Below are positions 55,548 through 64,000 of a stretch of DNA of 64,000 bases, piece after piece. Under the pieces are notes generated by a model. It was not told the origin of the DNA, searched no databases, and saw only the letters and a list, made by a program, of their open reading frames with translations. Within the stretch, counting starts at the first letter, position 1; each line of letters begins with the position of its first letter. The stretch is taken from positions 62,001-126,000 of the forward strand of contig CAWDQZ010000008.1 of NCBI GenBank assembly GCA_963804595.1. The letters are read 5' to 3'. The position numbers were made by a program, and so were the translations under genes. This DNA comes from DASUPK01 sp963804595 (lineage in GTDB: Bacteria > Actinomycetota > Thermoleophilia > Solirubrobacterales > 70-9).

Positions 55548-58440
55548 TCCGCTCCAGTGGGATGACGAAGGACTCGTACACCGCCCCTGTGGCCTGCTGA
55601 AGGCCGATCTCGCAGGTGCGATTGCTGCACAGGTATGCGTCGTGCCGGGAGCCGCGGAGCTCGGCCGCCTCCTCCTGGGTCGCGGAGGCCGTCAGCTCTG
55701 GGTGGAGCAGCCCTCTGTCGCCCGCCATTCCACAGCAGGTCGCCCGGATGGGCTGCTGGACCTCGTCGGCGATCTCAGAGGCGATCTCACGGAGCTGTCG
55801 CTCGAGCCCGAGATGCCGGGTCGAGCAGGTCGGGTGGACGGCGACCGAGCCGAGCTTGTTGCCGATCGGCAGCTTCGGCAAGAGCCGTTTCGCCCAGGCG
55901 ACCGAGTCCAGGATCTCGAGCTGCCGGTGACGCTCCCGGTTCTCGTCGCTGAGGCTGTCGGCGACCTCGACGGCGAGTCCGAGCGCGCATGAGCTCGCAT
56001 CGATCACGATCGGCAGTCCGCCCTCGCGGCTCCAACTCCAGAGCGCCTCGACCGTCCGGTTCGCCATCAGGCGCGCGCCGTCCGAATACCCCTTCGAGGT
56101 CCACGGCACCGAGCAGCAGTGGCCTGCAGCGTCCTCCGGGATCCACAGCGGCATCCCCGCTCGCGCCGACACGGCCACCATCGCCTCCGGCAGGTAGAGG
56201 CGGTCGCCATTGCCGCGGGGCGGGCCGAAGATCCGGTTGACGCAGGCCGGGACGTAGACCGCGGCCGCGCCCTCGCGGGCGGTCCGCGGCAACCTGGCCG
56301 GAGCCGGAGGGGGCATGTTGGCGGGCCAGCTGGGCACGAGCTCGTCGCTGAATACCGCGCGGCTCCCGTTGGAAGCGGCTCGCGTCAGCGGGCCGGCGGC
56401 GGCGCCGGCTCGGAGCCCCGCCCGGGCCAGACCCTCCAGCCGCTTGAAGTGCTGCGCCGCCCTGACGCCCTGCCGCTGAGCCCTCGGGGTGTGCTCGCGC
56501 TGGCGGTAGCCCTTGACCAGCTTTCCGGCGTCGATCCCCAACGGGCAGGCGATCTGGCAGGTCCCGTCGGCGGCGCACGTCTGGATCCCGTCGTACTCGT
56601 ACTGCTCGAGCAGGGCCCGCTGGACCGGTGAGCCGGCCGGCTGCCGGGCCATTTCCCGCCGGACCACGATCCGCTGCCGCGGCGTCGTGGTGAGGTGGCG
56701 GCTCGGGCAGACCGGCTCGCAGAAGCCGCACTCGACGCAGGTGGTCGCCACCTCGTCGATCTCCGGTGTCGTCTTCAGGTTGCGCAGGTGCACCCCCGCG
56801 TCGCGGTTGAGCAGGACGCCGGGCGACAGGACCCCTTCCGGGTCCGCCAGCGCCTTCACGCGCCACATCAGCTCGGTCGCCTCGGGTCCCCACTCCCGTT
56901 CCACGTACGGCGCCATGTTGAGTCCGGTCCCGTGCTCGGCCTTGAGGGAGCCGTCGTACTTGTCGAGCACGAGCTCGACGAGCTTGCCGATGAACGCCTC
57001 GTAGCGCTCCACGTCCTCCGGCTTGCCGAAGTCCGGAGTGAGCATGAAATGGAGGTTCCCCGCCGACGTGTGACCGGCGACGCCCGGCAGGAAGCCGTGC
57101 TCGGTGAGGAGCGCCTGAATGTCGCGAGCGGACTCGGCGATCCGCTCGGGCGGCACGCAGACGTCCTCGATGATCAGCGAGCTCCCCGGGGGGCGGAAGC
57201 GCCCGATCAGGCCGTGGAGTCCCTCGCGGACGGTCCAGGACACCTCGATCCGCTGATCGTCGCGGGTGAAGTCGGGCAGCCGGATCAGCTCGTGCTCGGA
57301 GAGGATCTGCTCCGCTGCCGCCACCAGCTCGTCGAGCTCGCCGTCGGTCTCGGCGCCGAACTCGACGAGCAGGGCGGCGGAGGTCGGCGGCAGCTCCAGC
57401 CAGTCCTGCGGGGCGCCGACGATGTTCTGGGCCGCGACCATCAAAGCCGGGGCGACCATCAGCTCGACCGCGGTGGCACCGGACGCGACCAGGGCCGGGA
57501 CCGGTTCCGTCGCCGATTCGATCCCGTCGAAGTGCAGCCAGGAGACGGTGGTCTTCGGCGGCTTCGGAACCGTCTCGAAGACCGCCTCGGCGATGAAGCC
57601 GAGTGTGCCCTCGGAACCGATCAGCAGGCGACGGAAGATCTGCACCGGCTCGTCCTCGTCGAGGAAGGCGATCAGCCGGTAGCCCATGGTGTTCTTGATC
57701 CGGAACTTCTGGCGGATCCGCTGGCTGAGCTCGTCGTCAGCGCGAATCTCGTCGCGGATCTCGGCGAGACCCCGGGCCAGGTCGGGTTCCGCGCGCGAGA
57801 AGCGCTCCGCGGCATCCGGAGCCGCGCTGTCGATCACGGTCCCAGACGGCAGGGCGAAGGTGAGCGAGCGGACCGTGCTGTAGGAGTCGGCGACGATCCC
57901 GCACCGCATCCCCCCGGAGTTGTTCGCGAGCACGCCCCCGACGCAGGCGATGTCCGTGCTCGCCGGATCGGGTCCGAGCTTGCGGCCATGGGGAGCGAGG
58001 ACCCGGTTGACGTGGCCGAGTACAGAGCCCGGCTTGACCCGCACGCGAGCGCCGTCGTCGAGCACCTCCACCCCGCCCCAGTGCCTGCGAACGTCGACGA
58101 GGATGCCGTCCGTCTGCGACTGGCCGTTCAGGCTGGTTCCGCCGGCACGGAAGGTGAGAGGCACTTTGGAGGCGCGCGCGTAGTCGAGCACCTTCGAGAT
58201 GTCGGCGGCGTCGCGGGCCATCACCACCGCCTTGGGCAGCAGCCGGTAGGGGCTCGCGTCGGACGCGTAGCTCACCAGGTCGATGACGCGGCTGAGGACG
58301 CGGTCCTCCCCGAGCAGGCCGACCAACTCCCTGCGCAGCGGCTCGGGGGTCCCGGAGGCGAGCTCGTCCGGAGCGCGGTCCGTCGCCGCCTCGCTCCCCT
58401 TCGGGGCGATGCGACGGACGTCAGGCGAGAGCAGATCCAT
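55534..58440 (-). CDS. FAD-linked oxidase / Fe-S (GlpC-like) fusion, D-lactate dehydrogenase type
   Basis: 968 residues. N-terminal FAD-binding domain (VPLTFRAGGTSLNGQSQTDG, ANNSGGMRCG), FAD-oxidase C-terminal domain (HTSAGNLHFMLTP, DKYDGSLKAEHGTGLNMAPY), then a 4Fe-4S ferredoxin segment (CVECGFCEPVCPSR, CAADGTCQIACPLGID) and two CCG domains (GHCCSVPWTSKGYSDG and ATCCGMAGDRG). This is the layout of quinone-linked D-lactate or D-2-hydroxy acid dehydrogenases (Dld-II / YdiJ type). It oxidises D-2-hydroxyacids and passes electrons to the respiratory chain. Confidence 0.88.
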   Translation of the reverse strand: MDLLSPDVRRIAPKGSEAATDRAPDELASGTPEPLRRELVGLLGEDRVLSRVIDLVSYASDASPYRLLPKAVVMARDAADISKVLDYARASKVPLTFRAGGTSLNGQSQTDGILVDVRRHWGGVEVLDDGARVRVKPGSVLGHVNRVLAPHGRKLGPDPASTDIACVGGVLANNSGGMRCGIVADSYSTVRSLTFALPSGTVIDSAAPDAAERFSRAEPDLARGLAEIRDEIRADDELSQRIRQKFRIKNTMGYRLIAFLDEDEPVQIFRRLLIGSEGTLGFIAEAVFETVPKPPKTTVSWLHFDGIESATEPVPALVASGATAVELMVAPALMVAAQNIVGAPQDWLELPPTSAALLVEFGAETDGELDELVAAAEQILSEHELIRLPDFTRDDQRIEVSWTVREGLHGLIGRFRPPGSSLIIEDVCVPPERIAESARDIQALLTEHGFLPGVAGHTSAGNLHFMLTPDFGKPEDVERYEAFIGKLVELVLDKYDGSLKAEHGTGLNMAPYVEREWGPEATELMWRVKALADPEGVLSPGVLLNRDAGVHLRNLKTTPEIDEVATTCVECGFCEPVCPSRHLTTTPRQRIVVRREMARQPAGSPVQRALLEQYEYDGIQTCAADGTCQIACPLGIDAGKLVKGYRQREHTPRAQRQGVRAAQHFKRLEGLARAGLRAGAAAGPLTRAASNGSRAVFSDELVPSWPANMPPPAPARLPRTAREGAAAVYVPACVNRIFGPPRGNGDRLYLPEAMVAVSARAGMPLWIPEDAAGHCCSVPWTSKGYSDGARLMANRTVEALWSWSREGGLPIVIDASSCALGLAVEVADSLSDENRERHRQLEILDSVAWAKRLLPKLPIGNKLGSVAVHPTCSTRHLGLERQLREIASEIADEVQQPIRATCCGMAGDRGLLHPELTASATQEEAAELRGSRHDAYLCSNRTCEIGLQQATGAVYESFVIPLERISRP

Positions 58441-58560
58441 TCTGCGCCAGCCTAAGCGAGCGACTCAACGGCAGCAGCGCCGGTGACGGTCCGGTGGGGA
58501 TCGACGGTCACGAAACGGAAACGATCTTGTTTCCGCCCCTGGTCGAGTCGGGCTCGGCGG

Positions 58561-58741
58561 AGGCTGGTGCACGGCGACAAGCTCCGTGAGGTGGGACCGG
58601 GCGAAGTGCTCGGCGAGGTCGCCGTGCTCTCCTCCGGTCGCCGTACGGCGTCGGTTGTCGCCACCTCCCCGATTCGGGCGATCGATAGAAGGGCACGTCG
58701 GGTCGTCATTCGTCGGACGCCTGAGCTAGAAGAGCGCCATG
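58561..58741 (+). pseudogene. Cyclic nucleotide-binding domain fragment
   Basis: About 60 codons: LVHGDKLREVGPGEVLGEVA, VLSSGRRTASVVATSPIRAI and RRTPELEERHARR, the phosphate-binding cassette and final helices of a cNMP-binding (CRP-like) domain. There is no start and no other domain. It lies between two minus-strand genes and its 3' end runs into the ThDP enzyme gene's antisense. A fossil. Confidence 0.55.
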
Positions 58742-60321
58742 CCCGGCGCCACAGGGACCTCGACCAGCTCCGGCTGCGAGGAACCGATTGCGTCCTCGAG
58801 CGCCGCGTGCAACTCGTCGCGCCCCGACACCCGCTTCGACGAGACGCCGTAGGCCTCGGCCACCGGCGCGACCTCGAGCGCGGGCAGGTCGAGACCCGGC
58901 GCACCCTGCACCTCCTCGATGTCCGCGAACCACTTGAGGATCGAGTACTCCTCGTTGCGGAGGACGAGAAAGACGACCGGCACGTCGTAGGCCGCCGCCG
59001 TCCAGAAGCCGGTGATCGCGTACTGGGCCGAGCCCTCGCCGAGCACGCAGACGACCGGTCGATCGGGCTGGGCCAGCTGAACTCCGATCGCCGCCGCGAG
59101 CCCGAAGCCGAGACCTCCGCCCGCCCCGAAGTAGTAGCTGCCGGGCTTCGAGATCCTCAGCTGGTTTCGGAGCGAGAGGGTGCTCGAAGGTGACTCGAGC
59201 ACGACGATGCCGTCACCGGGGAACACCTGGGCGAGGGTGTTGTGCACCATCGTCGCGCCGAGCGGATCGGTCACGTCCCCGCCGGTCGGCTCGGGGAGCG
59301 GATCGGGCTCCGCGCGGTTCGCCTCGCCGATCTCCTCCAGCAGCGCGCGCAGCGCGAGTCCCACGTCGGCGAGGATCACGTCGCCCATCGGGGCGCGGGC
59401 CGCCTCGTCGGGATCGCTGGTGATCGCCACTAGCGAGGCGCCCTCGGGGAGCAGCGGTCCCGGGATGTAGGGGTAATACGGGAAGACTGAGGAGCCGACC
59501 ACCAGGATCAGGTCTCGCCCCTTGAGCGTCTCGGCGACGGGGCCGATCGCCGGGGGCAGGACACCCTGGAAGAGCGGGTGCCCCTCCGGGAAGCCGAGGC
59601 GTCCTCCGCCGGTGGCCGGGGAGGCGAAGACCGGCAGCCGCTGCCGCTCTGCGAGGGCCACGACGTCGTTCCAGGCGCCCGATGCATCGATGTCCGGGCC
59701 GGCCACGAGAACGGGGCTCTTGGACGCGGTCAGCCGCTGAGCCAGCGACTCGACCGCAGCTGGTTCCGGCCCCATGCGAGGCTCCGCGACGCGTTCCACG
59801 ACGTGACTGGACTCGGCGTCCGCCTCCTCGGTCCAGTCATCCATCGGCAGTGAGACGAACGCCGGGCCTTTGGGGGCGAGCGACGCGGTGTGAATCGCAC
59901 GAGCGAGCGCGTGCGGGACGTCCTGCGCCCGTGGCGGCTCGAAGCTCCATTTGACGAACGGGTGCACGACACGGGTGGCGTCTCGATTCGTCAGGTTCGC
60001 CTGCATCGTGATGTGGGCGCGGACCTGCTGGCCCGCCGTCACCAGGAGCGGGGTGTGGTTGGCCTGGGCGTTGAAGATCGCGCCCATGCCATTGCCGACT
60101 CCGGGGGCGGTGTGGAGGTTGACGTGCGTCGGCTTGCCCGAGGCCTGGGCGAAGCCGTCGGCCATCCCGACCGCCACCGCCTCCTGCAGCCCCAGGACGT
60201 AGCGGAAGTCATCGGGGTATTCCGCGAGCATGGGCAACTCGGTCGACCCCGGGTTGCCGAAGATCGTGGTCATCCCGTGCTCCCGGAAGAGCTCGAACGC
60301 GACTTCCCGGACCGTGCTCAC
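58726..60321 (-). CDS. Thiamine diphosphate-dependent enzyme, benzoylformate decarboxylase-like
   Basis: 531 residues: the N-terminal half contains FGNPGSTELPMLAEYPDDF and the glutamate GLQEAVAVGMADGFAQASG that activates ThDP; the central domain follows; the C-terminal ThDP motif is in VVCVLGEGSAQYAITGFWTA, NEEYSILKW. The VNLHTAPGVGNGMGAIFNAQ segment is typical of benzoylformate decarboxylase/MdlC relatives, which decarboxylate 2-keto acids to aldehydes. The GTG at 60,321 gives MSTVREVAFEL; the longer frame to 60,417 has no family similarity. Confidence 0.85.
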   Translation of the reverse strand: MSTVREVAFELFREHGMTTIFGNPGSTELPMLAEYPDDFRYVLGLQEAVAVGMADGFAQASGKPTHVNLHTAPGVGNGMGAIFNAQANHTPLLVTAGQQVRAHITMQANLTNRDATRVVHPFVKWSFEPPRAQDVPHALARAIHTASLAPKGPAFVSLPMDDWTEEADAESSHVVERVAEPRMGPEPAAVESLAQRLTASKSPVLVAGPDIDASGAWNDVVALAERQRLPVFASPATGGGRLGFPEGHPLFQGVLPPAIGPVAETLKGRDLILVVGSSVFPYYPYIPGPLLPEGASLVAITSDPDEAARAPMGDVILADVGLALRALLEEIGEANRAEPDPLPEPTGGDVTDPLGATMVHNTLAQVFPGDGIVVLESPSSTLSLRNQLRISKPGSYYFGAGGGLGFGLAAAIGVQLAQPDRPVVCVLGEGSAQYAITGFWTAAAYDVPVVFLVLRNEEYSILKWFADIEEVQGAPGLDLPALEVAPVAEAYGVSSKRVSGRDELHAALEDAIGSSQPELVEVPVAPGMALF

Positions 60322-60451
60322 AAACCGGACCCTATGCGGTCCGCTTGAGCCGCGGCGGTGCTGTCCGTCCGTCCAAGCGGCGGCTCCGGCGTCCACTCCG
60401 GCGTCCACGGCTCTCAAGCTCCGCCAGCCCGAGCTCGACGGACAACTAGGA

Positions 60452-60473
60452 CGCGCGGCAGGGAAGCCGCGCG
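60452..60473. terminator. GC-rich hairpin upstream of a small secreted protein gene
   Basis: CGCGCGGC and GCCGCGCG form a perfect 8-bp stem around AGGGAA, ending nine bases before a GGAGG ribosome-binding site. It may be a regulatory stem or the terminator of upstream transcription. Confidence 0.4.
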
Positions 60474-60488
60474 CTTGACACGGAGGTC

Positions 60489-60758
60489 ATGGTGAAGAAC
60501 AGGACGAAGGCAATCGCGACCGCCGGGACGGCAGCGGTCGCCTACCTCGCGGCGCTCGCGCCGGCGGGGCAGGCGGCGACCGTGTGCAACGAGGCCGAGA
60601 ACTCCCACCGGGGCGGCTACGAGGTCTCCGGAGGATTCGTCGATCCGCTGCCACCCGCCTTCCTGCGCGGCTCGCAGATGAGGGTGGGCAACGACGACTC
60701 GAAGGGGCTCGACAATGCAGCGAATCGCTCGCCGGCGCTGCGGCAATGCGCGGCCTGA
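60489..60758 (+). CDS. Small secreted protein of unknown function
   Basis: 89 residues with a signal peptide (AIATAGTAAVAYLAALAPAG, cut near AGQAA). The mature part begins TVCNEAENSHRGGYEVSGGF and ends SPALRQCAA, two cysteines suggesting a disulfide. No family is assigned. GGAGG lies two bases before the ATG, close but usable; a GTG three codons on is an alternative. Confidence 0.55.
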   Translation: MVKNRTKAIATAGTAAVAYLAALAPAGQAATVCNEAENSHRGGYEVSGGFVDPLPPAFLRGSQMRVGNDDSKGLDNAANRSPALRQCAA

Positions 60759-60830
60759 GGACGGCGACGGTGGAGGCGACGGAGGAGGCGGAGATATCCC
60801 CACCTGAGCTCCGCGATCGAGGAGTGCGCG

Positions 60831-62013
60831 TCAGACCTGGGTGACGTGACGAGGCGCTGACGGACGGGACGACCCCCGCCTGATCGCCTCCGTGCCGAAG
60901 CGGTCGCGGATCTCATCGATCGCGAGATCGAGCGCCGGGTTCACCTGCGGTTCGAGTGGGAGCTCGAGCTGCGCCTGCGGTGCTCAGGTTGGCGACCGTG
61001 ATGCCGAGCAGGGTGATCCCGCGCCGCTCGATCAAGGGCCGCGAGGCGGCGAGAAGCGCCCTTGCGGCAGCCAGGATCGCGCCGGTGCCCGCGGTCGGAT
61101 GGGGCAATGTCCGCGAGCGGGTGGCGCGGGAGAAGTCGGCGAAGCGGAAGCGCAGAGTCACCGTCCGGCCCGCCCGGTTGGCCGCTCGTGCGCGGCGCGT
61201 GACTCGATCGACCAAGGTGACCATCAGGGTGTCGAGCTCGGAGCCCGACCTGCCCCCGCCGGCGAACGCCGACTGGGTGCCGATCGAGCGCCGGGGACGA
61301 CCGCGGCGAACGCGCCGCGGATCCCGCCGGTGGGCGATCGCATGCAGGTGTCGCCCGGCGTGGCCACCGAGGAACATCGCCAGCTCCGACTCGTCCCGTC
61401 GCTCGAGATCGCCGATCGAGCTGATCCCGTGTGCGCGGAGCTTCTCCGCCGTGGCGAAGCCGACGCCCCAGAGGGCCTCCACAGGAAGAGGTCTCAGGAA
61501 TTCCGCCTCTCCGTCCGGCTCGATGAGGAAGAGGCCGTCCGGTTTGCCGGCCCGGCTCGCCATCTTGGCGAGGACCTTCGTTCTGGCGATCCCCACGGTG
61601 ACGGCCAGGCCCACTCGCTCGCGTGCTCGCCGCCGCAGACGCTCGGCAATCTGCCGGGGGGTCCCGGAGATCCGCTCGAGCCCACCGACGTCGAGGAATG
61701 CCTCCTCCAGCGAGAGGCCCTCGACGAGCGGCGCCGTCTCCTCGAAGAGGTCGAACAACGCCCGGCTCGCCTCCGTATAGGCGGAAAAGCGTGGCGGAAC
61801 GACCGCCGCGTGCGGGCAGAGCCGCCGTGCGCGCCCTCCGCCCATTCCGCCATGGATCCCGAAGGCGCGGGCCTCGTAGCTCGCTGCCATGACCACCCCG
61901 GCACCGACGATCGTCGGCCGTCCGCGCAGGCGCGGATCGTCCCGTTGCTCCACCGAGGCGAAGAAGGCATCGGCGTCGGCGTGCAAGATCGAGGCGGCCT
62001 CTGACACGAACAT
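60831..62013 (-). pseudogene. dinB: DNA polymerase IV (DinB) with a C-terminal frameshift
   Basis: The catalytic part is intact: ILHADADAFFASVEQRDDPR (first metal Asp), ASYEARAFGIHGGM, EGLSLEEAFLDVGG (Asp/Glu of site 2) and the HhH region, then RRSIGTQSAFAGG and the little finger to LGITVANLST. Near 60,985 the frame shifts and the normal ending AQLELPLEPQVNPALDLAID, then IRDRFG, continues one frame over to a TGA at 60,831. In the unshifted frame the protein would end in unrelated PTRTAGEPG. Error-prone translesion polymerase; it probably works with the native tail if the indel is a sequencing error. Confidence 0.85.
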
Positions 62014-62097
62014 ATGTTCGCATCGGCGCACAGGCGGATCAAGTTCATCCCACCGCGGCCGCGGACACGGGCGCCCGAGCCGGGAGGCAGCGGCGGG

Positions 62098-63885
62098 TCA
62101 GCTCGCGGTTTCGGCCGCGAGCACCCGCCGCTCGGCCAATCCGCCGAAGTCGACCGGTCCCGGCATGAGGCGCTCCGGCGGCGGGATCTCGACGCCGATC
62201 GCCGCCATGCGCCGCTTCAGCGCCTGGTAGGCGAAACCGTAGATCTGAGAGGAGTGGTGGCCGTAGGAGACGAAGTCGGAGGGGTCGTCGGCCTCCGGCG
62301 GGCAGAAGGCCTCGGCCGCCTTCGGGAGCAGTTCCTCGAGCCGCCGCACGATCACGTCCTTCATCTCCGGGCGCTCCTCGCAGACGTCCTTCAGGAAGCG
62401 AACGCCGAAAGCGATGTGCCGGTGCTCGTCCTGCTCGACCAGCCTGAAGCCCTCGTTGAAGCCGGGATAGAGAACGTGCTCAGCGGTGTACTCGATCATC
62501 ATCCGCTGGCCCGGCATCGCCAACACCCCCTCGGTGACCATGTGGTAGGTGACGATGCCCTCGACGAAGAGCTCGAGGTCGTCGGGACGGTCCTTGATCC
62601 TGTTGGCGATCTCCCGGAGGGAGTCGTCGAAGAGGAAGTGCCACGGGCCGAGCATCCGGTCCTCGATCTCGTGCAGCCGCTCGCGGAAGCTGCCCGACTC
62701 GAGCCCCATCACCTCACTCGCCCAGCGATCGAAGAAAACGGCGTGGCGCATCTCGTCGACGAGCTGGGTGGCGAGGAAGGCCTCGACCTCCCCGCTCGGG
62801 GCGGCCAGCAGGAAGGGCGCCAGGTCGGCGGTGACCCGCTCCTCCCCCACGTAGAAGCTGCCGATGCTGAAGGCAGTGTGCCGCTGCGCCTCGGCCGGGG
62901 TGACCAGCCAATGCTCGCGGTCGACGGAGAAGTCGAGCTCGTGGGCGCGCCAGTTCTGACGTTCCCACAGCGCGTAGAGCTGCTCGTAGCTCATCAGCCC
63001 GCCCCTCGGGCGCTTCGACTCGGCCGGATCGCCGGCGTCGCCCGAGGCGCCGTTGCTCGTGACCTTGCTCCCCCAGCTACCCGCGTTCTCGGACTGCCGG
63101 CGCCGCTGGCGCTCCTCGCGTTCGAGCTCCGGGCCGTCTATGCCCTCGGCGCGGTCGATCCAGCGGCCGAGGCGGGTGACGGGCGGGATGCTGCCCTCAA
63201 CCTCGGTCTTGCCGAGCCGCATCGCGTCCGGAGGAGTCAGCTCGCCGGAGAGGAGAGCGAGCCAATCCGAGTAGCGGATCCTGACGGTCGCATCGGGGTC
63301 CTCGCCGAGTCCGCGCTCAACGCGAACGCTGCCGTCGTCGACCTCGACGCGCCAGGTCCCCCCTCCCTCACCGACCAGCTCGTAGGCGACAGTGAAGCTG
63401 TGTCCGCGCGTCCACTCGGGCTCGATCGCATAGGGCAGCGAGCGGAAGACGAGATCGGCGCTCACCGGGTGGCCGAGCCGGGCGAGCTCGCGCGGCCCTG
63501 CATCCGGATCGAGCTTGCGGAGGGCCAGTGCCTTGCGGCGGCGTCCACGCAGCTTCAGCCGGCCGTTCATCAGCGGGCCGACCGGGTTGCGACCGGAGGC
63601 GACCCGCGCGAGCGTCTCGGCGTCGGTGAAGATCGCGAAGGTCTCGCCGTTGAGATCCGCGCCGGCGAGCACCTCGGCCACCTTGGCCCGGCCGCCGAGG
63701 GAACTGACGGTCCACGCGCCGACGCCGTCGAGCTCGAGGCGATAGCTCATCCCGTCGGGCAGCTTCGCGGCCGCTGCCGGAAGTGACTGGATGATCAGCC
63801 GGGCCGCGAGCTCGGGGTCGGACTCCGCCATCCGGCGGAGAGCCCGCTGGGCGTTCCCGTCAGAACCGTTGCCATTTCCGGCCAT
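62098..63885 (-). CDS. Tandem SCP2 domains fused to an R2-like ligand-binding oxidase
   Basis: 595 residues. The N-terminal 300 contain two SCP2 sterol-carrier-like modules (YRLELDGVGAWTVSSLGG to MNGRLKLRGRR; AYELVGEGGGTWRVEVDDG to LTPPDAMRLGKTEVEG), a linker (REERQRRRQSENAGSW), then a ferritin-like domain beginning SYEQLYALWERQNWRAHELD. Metal ligands fit R2-type proteins: Glu in VGEERV, E/H in DEMRHAVFF, Glu in MVTEGV and E/H in DEHRHIAF. R2lox proteins hold a Mn/Fe cofactor and a fatty acid; fused lipid-carrier domains would present the ligand. The ATG at 63,885 gives MAGNGNG. Confidence 0.8.
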   Translation of the reverse strand: MAGNGNGSDGNAQRALRRMAESDPELAARLIIQSLPAAAAKLPDGMSYRLELDGVGAWTVSSLGGRAKVAEVLAGADLNGETFAIFTDAETLARVASGRNPVGPLMNGRLKLRGRRRKALALRKLDPDAGPRELARLGHPVSADLVFRSLPYAIEPEWTRGHSFTVAYELVGEGGGTWRVEVDDGSVRVERGLGEDPDATVRIRYSDWLALLSGELTPPDAMRLGKTEVEGSIPPVTRLGRWIDRAEGIDGPELEREERQRRRQSENAGSWGSKVTSNGASGDAGDPAESKRPRGGLMSYEQLYALWERQNWRAHELDFSVDREHWLVTPAEAQRHTAFSIGSFYVGEERVTADLAPFLLAAPSGEVEAFLATQLVDEMRHAVFFDRWASEVMGLESGSFRERLHEIEDRMLGPWHFLFDDSLREIANRIKDRPDDLELFVEGIVTYHMVTEGVLAMPGQRMMIEYTAEHVLYPGFNEGFRLVEQDEHRHIAFGVRFLKDVCEERPEMKDVIVRRLEELLPKAAEAFCPPEADDPSDFVSYGHHSSQIYGFAYQALKRRMAAIGVEIPPPERLMPGPVDFGGLAERRVLAAETAS

Positions 63886-64000
63886 GCCGGGCGATTCTGC
63901 CAGACCGGGCAGCAAATTTGGCTGGCCAGCCAGTGGCGGCTGAGGGGAGACGAGTTAATAGACTCACGCCGCCTTGCTAGCCCTTCTGAGCCCTCCCGGC

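Noticed and set aside
62014..63786. 590-codon plus-strand frame over the SCP2/R2lox gene
   Set aside because: GC-rich antisense shadow: the opposite strand encodes recognisable domains with metal-ligand motifs, while this frame yields low-complexity Leu/Asp/Arg-rich sequence.

Overview
The window is high-GC DNA that reads like a soil actinobacterium of the Thermoleophilia / Solirubrobacterales type. This is an inference from the base composition, GTG/TTG starts, dense GC-rich coding, and the many small NTF2/SnoaL-like proteins beginning MSEENVE, an expansion I associate with that group. No marker gene fixes the genus.

It has two contrasting halves. Positions 1 to about 25,300 are accessory DNA: short, often broken genes, many intergenic repeats and 18 full or partial NTF2-like genes (one more lies at 50,056). 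A 40-bp stretch of the tRNA-His gene at 25,229-25,268 recurs in direct orientation at 1,928-1,967. The 23.3 kb between therefore looks like a genomic island integrated into the 3' half of tRNA-His, with a short tyrosine recombinase (3,701-4,381) near its far end. Within it are small secreted or membrane proteins, a NarL-type two-component system, a sulfite oxidase-like enzyme, a CPBP protease, a beta-lactamase-fold hydrolase and gene debris (multicopper oxidase, SRPBCC, HsdS, cupin and alpha/beta hydrolase fragments).

The most unusual feature of the island is a cassette-like organisation. NTF2-like genes lie head-to-tail with only three bases (GCG) between stop and start, and their first and last codons are conserved as DNA, so most ORFs are bounded by the same 8-mer TGTCGGAG. 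A family of small palindromes with arms GCTGCTTT/AAAGCAGC and one of two loops (type A TCGTCC/GGACGA, type B GCATGG/CCATGC) recurs about 23 times, often as an A-B pair. In six cases the 16-nt core ends exactly 30 nt before a start codon: four NTF2-like genes or stubs preceded by the leader GAGATACTGCGTGGGCG or a near variant, one stub with a diverged leader, and the integrase. I saw no copy to the right of the tRNA-His gene.

Positions 25,300 to 64,000 look like ordinary chromosome: secreted lipase and RTX-like proteins, purU, tRNA-Arg and tRNA-Pro, a fatty acid hydroxylase, acetolactate decarboxylase, a CHASE2 adenylate cyclase, cobalamin adenosyltransferase-OsmC-SDR-NUDIX, rhodanese, a thiolase / acyl-CoA dehydrogenase / 3-hydroxyacyl-CoA dehydrogenase cluster (beta-oxidation-like), cytochrome P450, an S15-family hydrolase, thioredoxin reductase, a flippase-like membrane protein, PAP2 phosphatase, a PAS-GGDEF-EAL protein, a large FAD/Fe-S oxidoreductase, a ThDP enzyme, DinB, and a tandem SCP2 / R2-like oxidase fusion.

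Several otherwise recognisable genes on both sides (NTF2 copies, cupin, alpha/beta hydrolase, a YWTD-like repeat protein, an aminotransferase, dinB) are interrupted by single frameshifts. Some may be real decay, but their spread into housekeeping DNA means sequencing or assembly indels must be considered.
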